NCBI GenBank assembly: GCA_958452935.1
Contig: CAUDVX010000002.1
Span: forward strand, 1-64,000
Source of the DNA: an uncultured Collinsella sp.
GTDB lineage: Bacteria; Actinomycetota; Coriobacteriia; Coriobacteriales; Coriobacteriaceae
DNA length: 64,000 bases
Direction of reading: 5' to 3'
Shown: positions 58,136 to 64,000 of the stretch, piece by piece
How the letters are laid out: every line of letters begins with the position of its first letter
Numbering within the stretch: position 1 is the stretch's first letter
Made by a program: the position numbers and the translations under genes
Notes under the pieces: generated by a model
Databases searched by the model: none
What the model saw: only the letters and a program-made list of their open reading frames with translations
What the model was told of the DNA's origin: nothing

Positions 58136-59539
58136 TTAGAAGTCGGCGTTGCCCACGGTGCGCGGGTGCGGCAGGACGTCGCGGATGTTGCCCACGCCGG
58201 TCAGATACATGACCAAGCGCTCGAAGCCCAGACCGTAGCCGGCGTGCTTGCAGGAACCGTAGCGGCGCAGGTCAAGGTAGTACTTGTACTGCTCGGGATT
58301 CATGCCCAGGTCCTTGATGCGGGCCTCGAGCAGATCCAGGCGCTCCTCGCGCTGGGAGCCACCGATGATCTCGCCGATACCGGGAACCAGGCAGTCGGCG
58401 GCGGCGACGGTCTTGCCGTCCTCGTTCATGCGCATGTAGAAGGCCTTGATCTCGGCCGGGTAGTCGGTTACGAAGGTCGGGCGCTTAAAGTGCTCCTCGG
58501 TCAGGAAGCGCTCGTGCTCGGTCTGCAGGTCGATGCCCCAGCTCACGGGGTAGTCAAACTTGTGACCGGCGGCGACGGCCTGCTCCAGGATCTCGACGGC
58601 CTCGGTGTAGGTAACGCGGGCGAAGTCGGAGTTGGCGACATGGTCTAGGCGTTCGAGCAGACCCTTGTCCACAAACTTGTTGAGCATATTGAGCTCGTCG
58701 GGGCAGGTGGCCATGACGTCCTTGAGGACATACTTGAGCATGGCCTCAGCGTTATCCATGTAGTCGTTAAGGTCGGCAAAGGCCATCTCGGGCTCGATCA
58801 TCCAAAACTCGGCGGCGTGGCGCGTGGTGTTGGAGTTTTCGGCGCGGAAGGTGGGGCCAAAGGTGTACACGTCGCCAAAGGCCATGGCAAAGTTCTCGGC
58901 ATTGAGCTGGCCGGACACGGTGAGGCTCGCATGCTTGCCAAAGAAGTCCTGGCTCCAGTCGACCTCGCCGGACTCAGTGAGGGGCGGATTTTTGGGGTCG
59001 AGCGTGGTCACGCGGAACATCTCGCCGGCGCCCTCGCAGTCACTCGTGGTGATGATGGGGGTGTTGACGTAGACAAAGCCCTGCTCCTGGAAGAAGCGGT
59101 GGATGGCGGCAGCCGCGACAGAGCGGATGCGGAACACGGCGCGGAACAGGTTGGTGCGCGGGCGCAGGTGCTGCTGGGTGCGCAGGAACTCGACGGTTGC
59201 GCGCTTCTTCTGCAGCGGGTAATCCGGGGCGCTCGTGCCCTCGACCTCGATGGAGGTGGCAGAAAGCTCGAAAGGCTGGGGCGCATCGGGGGTCAGCTTG
59301 ACGGTGCCGGTGCAAATGAGTGCGGCCGAGACGTTTTGATGGGCGATCTCGTCGTAGTTGTCGAGTGCCTCGCGGTTCATGACGACCTGCAGGTCGCGGA
59401 AGCAGCTGCCGTCGTTGAGCGTAACAAAGCCAAAGTTCTTCATGTCGCGGACGGACTTGACCCAGCCGGCGACGGTGACGGTTTGGCCGCCGAGCGACTC
59501 GGCATCGGCATAGAGCTGCGCGATTTTGGTGCGGTTCAC
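58136..59539 (-). CDS. asnS: Asparaginyl-tRNA synthetase
   Basis: A 467-aa class-IIb synthetase. The anticodon-binding OB domain has VTVAGWVKSVRDMKNFGFVT, motif 2 lies at FTFGPTFRAENSNTTRHAAE with FWMIEPEMAF, and motif 3 is GYGLGFERLVMYLTGVGNIR. The FRAENSNT and EPEMAF segments distinguish AsnRS from AspRS. The GTG at 59539 is chosen because GGGAGG lies just before it; upstream ATG codons (59575, 59551) lack sites. Presence of both AsnRS and AsnB indicates direct Asn-tRNA charging. Confidence 0.94.
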   Translation of the reverse strand: MNRTKIAQLYADAESLGGQTVTVAGWVKSVRDMKNFGFVTLNDGSCFRDLQVVMNREALDNYDEIAHQNVSAALICTGTVKLTPDAPQPFELSATSIEVEGTSAPDYPLQKKRATVEFLRTQQHLRPRTNLFRAVFRIRSVAAAAIHRFFQEQGFVYVNTPIITTSDCEGAGEMFRVTTLDPKNPPLTESGEVDWSQDFFGKHASLTVSGQLNAENFAMAFGDVYTFGPTFRAENSNTTRHAAEFWMIEPEMAFADLNDYMDNAEAMLKYVLKDVMATCPDELNMLNKFVDKGLLERLDHVANSDFARVTYTEAVEILEQAVAAGHKFDYPVSWGIDLQTEHERFLTEEHFKRPTFVTDYPAEIKAFYMRMNEDGKTVAAADCLVPGIGEIIGGSQREERLDLLEARIKDLGMNPEQYKYYLDLRRYGSCKHAGYGLGFERLVMYLTGVGNIRDVLPHPRTVGNADF

Positions 59540-59651
59540 GTATCCTCCCATAACGGTTGAATGATAGTTATCCATACAGTTCGTTATTCTAGCAGCTCGT
59601 CTCATTTGGGCTATACAGATAAGGCATTGGCGGGATGGTTTTTCAAACGAA

Positions 59652-59683
59652 AAGCGCCCGCGGCCAAATGGTCGCGGGCGCTT
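59652..59683 (-). terminator. Terminator of crr
   Basis: On the - strand AAGCGCCCGCG pairs with CGCGGGCGCTT around an ATTT-containing loop, followed by TTCG. Confidence 0.87.
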
Positions 59684-59720
59684 GACGAGGTGCCTTTTGG
59701 CTGTGTGGCGCGGGGCCTGG

Positions 59721-60284
59721 CTACTTGGTCTTGGCTACCAGCAGCGGGTCGCCAAGCTTGACGAGCGGGTTGCCGCCGATAAGCGTTCCAGACTCGCCGA
59801 CATGGTCGATGCTCTTAAGACGATCGAGCTCGGAGACGATGACGGTCACGATGTCCTCGTGACCAGCGGCCTTAATGGCCTCGCGGTCGAAGCTGATGAG
59901 CGGCTGGCCTGCCTTGACCACATCGCCCATCTCGACAAAGCGGGCAAAACCCTTGCCGTTCATTTCCACGGTGCCCAGGCCGACATGGATGAACACGCGC
60001 AGGCCGTCCTCGGTAATCATGCCGATGGAGTGGTTGGTGACAGTGGTGGCACCGATGCGGCCGTTGGCGGGCGCATAGATGGTGCCGGTAATGGGCTCGA
60101 TGCCATAGCCCTGGCCAAGCATGCCCGAGGCGATCGTCTCGTCGGGAACCTCGTCCAGGTTGACGAGCACGCCGTTGACGGGGGCATAGATGACGCCTTC
60201 GCGGGTAGCGAAGCTTGCTGCGGGCGGAACGGACGCCTCGCCGGTCGAGGTGAAGGTGGACTTAAGCGAATCGAGCAGACCCAT
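59721..60284 (-). CDS. crr: PTS glucose-type EIIA component
   Basis: A 187-aa EIIA of the glucose family, a stand-alone phosphocarrier. The two conserved active-site histidines are H85 in TNHSIGMITEDG and H100 in VFIHVGLGTVEMNG; H100 would be the phosphorylated one. The ATG at 60284 follows TTGGAGG; the longer frame begins in the divergent promoter region. It might serve several EII permeases lacking their own A domain. A GAAACGTTTC palindrome upstream may be a LacI-family site. Confidence 0.9.
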   Translation of the reverse strand: MGLLDSLKSTFTSTGEASVPPAASFATREGVIYAPVNGVLVNLDEVPDETIASGMLGQGYGIEPITGTIYAPANGRIGATTVTNHSIGMITEDGLRVFIHVGLGTVEMNGKGFARFVEMGDVVKAGQPLISFDREAIKAAGHEDIVTVIVSELDRLKSIDHVGESGTLIGGNPLVKLGDPLLVAKTK

Positions 60285-60331
60285 AGTTGCCTCCAACTTA
60301 AATAGGCGCATATCGCGCGTTTGGTTTGCCG

Positions 60332-60341
60332 GAAACGTTTC
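60332..60341. promoter_or_regulatory. GAAACGTTTC palindrome upstream of crr, possible LacI/CcpA-type site
   Basis: A 10-bp palindrome centred on CG, typical in form for LacI-family operators, 48 nt before crr and in the divergent region towards the esterase gene. The match to the catabolite-responsive consensus is incomplete. Confidence 0.35.
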
Positions 60342-60527
60342 ACATGTGTTTCGCGGCTTGGTCAACGCCCCTATTCTACGCTGCTCAACGATACCTCTGA
60401 ACTGGGATTATGTGATATATCAGTTGAAGGGAAACTTATTGCCGGAGTGTTTCTGCGCCACGGGTTCAAGTGGGGTACGCTTGAAGGCGAAAAACAAGGG
60501 CGCATAATTTGCGCGAAGGGAGCACAT

Positions 60528-61430
60528 ATGATTGTCGAGAACCATGCGCTGTGGGGCGAGGAGCCGACCGAGGATTATCCGGCGACGTTTACGTATTTGG
60601 GTGCCGAGCCGTTGCCCGATAAACCGAATGGCCGCCGCCCCGCGGTGATTATCTGTGGCGGAGGTGCGTTTACGCATATCGCTCCGCATGAGCAGGATCC
60701 TGTGGCGTTTGCGTTTTTGGATCACGGTTACCAGGCCTTTGTGCTCAACTATGTCACGAGTTCTACGGGTGACGTGAGCTTTCCGCACCCCCAGGCAGAT
60801 CTTGCCAAGATGGTCGCCACGGTGCGCGCCAACGCCGACGAGTGGCATGTCGATCCTAAGCGCGTGTGCGTCGTGGGCTTTTCTGCTGGCGGCATGATTT
60901 GCGCCTCGCTGGCAACACAGTGGAAGACCGGCCCCTTTGCGGCACTTGCCGGGGCGCGTCCGGACGACATTCGTCCCGATGCCGTGGTGCTGGGCTATCC
61001 ATTGCTCGACTTTGCCTATGTGCGCGACATGCAGACGCGCGATCCGCGCATTGACTTGCGCGTGCCCAAGACGGGCGGCAAGACGGGACGCGATTTGCTC
61101 AACGACTACCTGTCGATGGTGACGGGCGGCGAGGCAACTGACGAGCATCTGGCCGACATCTGCCCCACCACGCATGTTTCGCGTCAGATGCCACCGACCT
61201 TTGTGTGGGGCGTGTCCGACGACAAGACGGCGCCGATCGCGCAGGTCTACCCGTTTGCGCAGCGCATGGCCGAGGAGGGCGTTGCATGCGAGATGCACGT
61301 CTTCGACCAGGGTGGTCACGGCCTTTCGCTCGGCAACGCCAACACCGCGGTCGACAACGAGGACAAGCAGGTGGCAGTCCGTCCCTGGATCCGCCTGGCC
61401 TTCCGCTTTCTGGAGCGCCACGGGTTTTAG
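60528..61430 (+). CDS. Alpha/beta hydrolase (acetyl esterase / BD-FAE-like)
   Basis: A 300-aa hydrolase. The oxyanion segment is VIICGGGAFTHIAPHEQD (about 41-58), the nucleophile elbow is VVGFSAGGMICAS (Ser about 120), and acid and base are likely in GVSDDKTAPIAQ and DQGGHGLSLGN. The layout resembles esterases that remove acetyl groups from sugars, a family common in gut bacteria; the substrate is not shown. AAGGGAG precedes the ATG at 60528. No signal peptide. A hairpin starts exactly at its stop codon. Confidence 0.83.
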   Translation: MIVENHALWGEEPTEDYPATFTYLGAEPLPDKPNGRRPAVIICGGGAFTHIAPHEQDPVAFAFLDHGYQAFVLNYVTSSTGDVSFPHPQADLAKMVATVRANADEWHVDPKRVCVVGFSAGGMICASLATQWKTGPFAALAGARPDDIRPDAVVLGYPLLDFAYVRDMQTRDPRIDLRVPKTGGKTGRDLLNDYLSMVTGGEATDEHLADICPTTHVSRQMPPTFVWGVSDDKTAPIAQVYPFAQRMAEEGVACEMHVFDQGGHGLSLGNANTAVDNEDKQVAVRPWIRLAFRFLERHGF

Positions 61431-61457
61431 TTACGGCGTTTTACCAAACGCCGTAAC
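61430..61457 (+). terminator. Perfect 12-bp hairpin at the stop of the esterase gene
   Basis: GTTACGGCGTTT (61430-61441) and AAACGCCGTAAC (61446-61457) flank TACC. It resembles the hairpin after lysS (22409-22435). A downstream T tract is absent. Confidence 0.6.
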
Positions 61458-61471
61458 CATTTGACGCTGCA

Positions 61472-61568
61472 AGCCCGCCAGAGCGGCAATCTGCCTTTCA
61501 GCTTCGGTGGCATGACCAGAAGGTCAATGCCACCTCGCTTCAAGGCACCTTGCTCGCTCTGGCGGGCT
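61472..61568 (+). repeat. Large structured palindrome, copy 4
   Basis: A 97-bp element: 13-bp perfect outer stem AGCCCGCCAGAGC/GCTCTGGCGGGCT, AATCT opposite ACCTT, GCC/GGC stem, TTTCAGCTTCGGT opposite ACCTCGCTTCA, and a GGCAT-GACC-AGAA-GGTC tip with AATGCC. It lies between the esterase gene and feoAB. Outer and inner stems differ from the other copies, while loop positions match. Confidence 0.82.
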
Positions 61569-61690
61569 TTCGCTGTCGGTTCCAAGACATCGGCGTTGCT
61601 ATGGCCCAGATGCGGCACTTGGGGACGGTCCTTGCAACAATCTGTTGATTGAACATCGTCGTATGTTCGCGCTATCATGCGTGGTTAAAT

Positions 61691-61715
61691 GGTTAGCCAT
61701 GGCAAACGGTTAGCC
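61691..61715. promoter_or_regulatory. Direct GGTTAGCC repeats upstream of feoAB, candidate DtxR/IdeR-type site
   Basis: GGTTAGCC occurs at 61691-61698 and 61708-61715, with partial inverted matches (GGCAAAC) between. GGTTAGCC is the half-site form of the iron-responsive DtxR/IdeR box. It is 51 nt before the feoAB start, where an iron-repressed promoter is expected. Confidence 0.5.
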
Positions 61716-61765
61716 AAGATAAACAAAATGCAACGCCCTGTGGGCGCCGGGGGAGGAACACGGAC

Positions 61766-64000
61766 GTGAGGCTCGATACACTCGAGATTGGAAAGGACGC
61801 CGTCGTCGCATCGGTGACATCGGACGACCAGGCACTCCGACAGCATATTTTGGACATGGGCCTAACGCCGGGCACCGAAGTCACCATGATGAAGTACGCC
61901 CCCATGGGTGACCCGCTCGAGATCCGCCTGCGTGGCTACGAGTTGACACTGCGTAAGGACGATGCCGCTCGCATCGAGCTCGTGGGTATTCACGACACCG
62001 ATACAGGTCCGCGCGCTAACGCCGCAATCGGCAAGACGGAGCATCCGGCCCTGGGCGAGGGGACGTATTCGCCCCGTGCGGCAAAGACGGCCGTGCCCGA
62101 GGGCGCGCCGCTGCACTTTGCCCTCGCCGGCAACCAAAACTGCGGCAAGACCACGTTATTCAACCAGCTGACGGGCTCCAACCAGCACGTCGGTAACTTT
62201 CCCGGCGTGACGGTCGACCGCAAAGATGGCACCATCCGTAACCATCCCGAGGCGAGTGTTACCGACCTGCCTGGCATTTACTCCCTGTCGCCGTACACAG
62301 GCGAAGAGGTCGTGAGCCGTCAGTTCATCCTTGACGAGCGCCCGGACGCCATCATCGACATCATTGACGCCACCAACATCGAGCGTAACCTGTACCTGAC
62401 ACTGCAGCTCATGGAGCTTGACCGTCCTATGGTCATCGCGCTCAACATGATGGACGAGGTGACCGCCAACGGCGGTGCCGTGGACGTCAACCTGCTCGAG
62501 AGCCTGTTGGGCGTGCCCGTTGTCCCCATTAGCGCTGCCCGCAACGAGGGCATCGGCGAGTTGGTGGACCACGCCCTGCACGTGGCACGGTTCCGCGAGC
62601 GCCCTGGTCGCCTGGACTTTTGTGCGCCCGACGGCCCGGACGGCGGTGCGCTGCATCGCTGCATCCACGGTATTGCTAACCTGATCGAGGACCATGCCGT
62701 GACGGCGCACATTCCGGTGCGCTTTGCGGCGACCAAGCTGGTCGAGGGCGATGAGCTGGTAACCGAGGCGCTTCACCTGGATCGCAACGAGCTCGACGCT
62801 ATCGAGCACATCATCACCCAGATGGAGGGCGAGGCCGGCACCGACCGCCTGTCTGCGCTGGCCGATATGCGTTTTAGCTTTATCGGCGACGTGTGCGGGC
62901 GTTGCGTCGTCAAGCCGCACGAGAGCCGCGAGCACGTGCGCTCCGTCAAGATTGACCGCATCCTGACAGGTCGTTACACAGCCATTCCGGCGTTTCTGGT
63001 GATCATGGGCCTCGTCTTTTGGCTGACGTTTGGCGTGATCGGCGCGGCGTTGCAGGGACTCATGGAGGACGGCATCGCTGCCATCATCGCCTCGGCCGAT
63101 GCGGGCCTCACGGCGTTCGGCACCAACGACGTAGTGCGCTCGCTGGCTGTCGACGGCGTGCTTACGGGTGTGGGCAGCGTGCTGACCTTCCTGCCGATTA
63201 TCGTCGTGCTCTTTTTGTTCCTCTCCATTCTGGAAGACTCCGGATACATGGCGCGCGTGGCCTTTGTCATGGATAAGGTGTTGCGTCGCTTTGGCCTGTC
63301 GGGCCGCAGCTTTGTGCCCATGCTCGTCGGTTTTGGCTGCACCGTGCCGGCTATCATGTCGACCCGTACGCTCCCATCCGAGCACGACCGCAAGATGACG
63401 GTCATGCTCACGCCGTTTATGAGCTGCTCAGCCAAGTTGCCGGTTTACGGCTTGCTGTGCGGGGCGTTTTTCCCGCAGGCGACGGTTCCCGCCATGGTCT
63501 CGCTCTATCTGATCGGTATCGTGGTCGGCTGTATCGCGGCTTTGGTGCTCAACCGCACGGCATTTAAGGGCGACCCGGTGCCGTTTATCATGGAGCTTCC
63601 CAATTACCGCCTGCCGAGCGTCAAGACGACGGTGATGCTGGCATGGGATAAGGCCAAGGACTTCATCACCAAGGCCTTTACCATTATCTTTGCCGCTACG
63701 GTGGTCATCTGGTTCCTGCAGACGTTCGATATCCGCTTTAATGTGGTCGCCGACCAGTCGCAAAGCCTGCTTGCCGGTCTGGGTAGCATCATCGCGCCGG
63801 TGTTGGCCCCGCTCGGCTTTGGCGACTGGCGCGCCTCGACGGCACTCGTCACCGGACTTATCGCCAAGGAGAGTGTCATCTCGACACTCACGGTGCTTTT
63901 GGGTGCAACCTCGCCCGCGGCATTGTCAACCATGTTTTCGCCGTTTACCGCCTACGTGTTCTTGGTCTTTACGCTGCTGTACCCGCCTTGCGTGGCCGCT
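61766..64000 (+). CDS. feoB: Fused ferrous iron transporter FeoA-FeoB (3' end beyond the window)
   Basis: At least 745 codons, open at the window edge. Residues about 1-75 form a FeoA (SH3-like) domain: LEIGKDAVVASVTSDDQALR, then ILDMGLTPGTEVTMM and EIRLRGYELTLRKDDA. After a linker, the FeoB G domain starts near residue 113: G1 LAGNQNCGKTTLFNQL, G2 NFPGVTVD, G3 DLPGIYSL and G4 NMMDE. Membrane gates follow, with FLPIIVVLFLFLSILEDSGY, FGCTVPAIMSTRT and SCSAKLPVYGLL. It imports Fe2+. The GTG start follows GGGGGAGG. FeoA and FeoB are usually separate genes. Confidence 0.94.
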   Translation, partial: MRLDTLEIGKDAVVASVTSDDQALRQHILDMGLTPGTEVTMMKYAPMGDPLEIRLRGYELTLRKDDAARIELVGIHDTDTGPRANAAIGKTEHPALGEGTYSPRAAKTAVPEGAPLHFALAGNQNCGKTTLFNQLTGSNQHVGNFPGVTVDRKDGTIRNHPEASVTDLPGIYSLSPYTGEEVVSRQFILDERPDAIIDIIDATNIERNLYLTLQLMELDRPMVIALNMMDEVTANGGAVDVNLLESLLGVPVVPISAARNEGIGELVDHALHVARFRERPGRLDFCAPDGPDGGALHRCIHGIANLIEDHAVTAHIPVRFAATKLVEGDELVTEALHLDRNELDAIEHIITQMEGEAGTDRLSALADMRFSFIGDVCGRCVVKPHESREHVRSVKIDRILTGRYTAIPAFLVIMGLVFWLTFGVIGAALQGLMEDGIAAIIASADAGLTAFGTNDVVRSLAVDGVLTGVGSVLTFLPIIVVLFLFLSILEDSGYMARVAFVMDKVLRRFGLSGRSFVPMLVGFGCTVPAIMSTRTLPSEHDRKMTVMLTPFMSCSAKLPVYGLLCGAFFPQATVPAMVSLYLIGIVVGCIAALVLNRTAFKGDPVPFIMELPNYRLPSVKTTVMLAWDKAKDFITKAFTIIFAATVVIWFLQTFDIRFNVVADQSQSLLAGLGSIIAPVLAPLGFGDWRASTALVTGLIAKESVISTLTVLLGATSPAALSTMFSPFTAYVFLVFTLLYPPCVAA

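Noticed and set aside
59540..59720. T-box leader upstream of asnS (also looked for before lysS, cysS and argC)
   Set aside because: No T-box core sequence or specifier hairpin is recognisable, and the leaders are too short.

Overview
The window looks like the chromosome of a Coriobacteriia actinobacterium, most likely Collinsella or a close relative. This is an inference from the high-GC coding sequence, the gene content and several lineage-type features (fused EcfA-EcfA ATPase, LysRS with a C-terminal tRNA-binding domain, fused FeoA-FeoB). No 16S rRNA gene is present to confirm it. Most genes are housekeeping genes on the + strand. The 36-38.6 kb block and most of 50-60 kb are on the - strand.

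Layout. 0-4.8 kb: FMN riboswitch, riboflavin ECF transporter (ribU, fused ecfA, ecfT) and two small flavin-type split-barrel proteins. 4.9-10 kb: argCJBD with a candidate operator and an internal attenuator-like hairpin. 10-16.7 kb: tRNA-Val, asnB, a murE-type ligase, a HAD phosphatase, murI and rph. 16.8-22.4 kb: rdgB, dtd, veg, ispE, tRNA-Pro, tatA, greA and lysS. 22.7-30.6 kb: a ThrE-type exporter, a DUF2798 membrane protein, and a giant 2-hydroxyacyl-CoA-dehydratase-activase-like protein with a TetR regulator and a palindromic operator. 30.8-38.8 kb: clpC, a RelB/PIN toxin-antitoxin pair, pepD, hipBA, and a frameshifted mntP behind a Mn-type riboswitch. 38.9-44.6 kb: disA-ispD-ispF-cysS-rlmB-rae1. 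44.7-50 kb: tRNAs, tuf, rpmG, tRNA-Trp, secE, nusG, rplK and rplA. 50.2-60.3 kb (- strand): phosphoesterase, BMP-domain protein, mscS, an ABC transporter, a WYL-like regulator, asnS and crr. 60.5-64 kb: an esterase and feoAB, which runs off the end.

How the parts work together. The riboflavin importer is controlled by its product FMN and sits next to two presumed flavoproteins. The arginine genes form a CJBD acetyl-cycle operon. The veg-ispE pair and the cysS-rlmB-rae1 cluster match the order known from Firmicutes. The translation block carries two nearly identical promoter motifs.

The least ordinary content is between genes. I count at least five families of short palindromic elements. One family (four copies of about 100 bp, near 42.7, 42.8, 50.2 and 61.5 kb) keeps its base pairing while the paired sequences change, and keeps the same unpaired motifs (an ACCT/ATCT internal loop and a pyrimidine-rich internal loop). 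That is the pattern expected of a structured RNA or a mobile structured repeat. A second family (eight hairpins) keeps a loop of about 13 nt containing GGGAC while its stems vary. A third is a three-unit tandem array with an exact 80-bp period. I do not recognise any of them as a described element.
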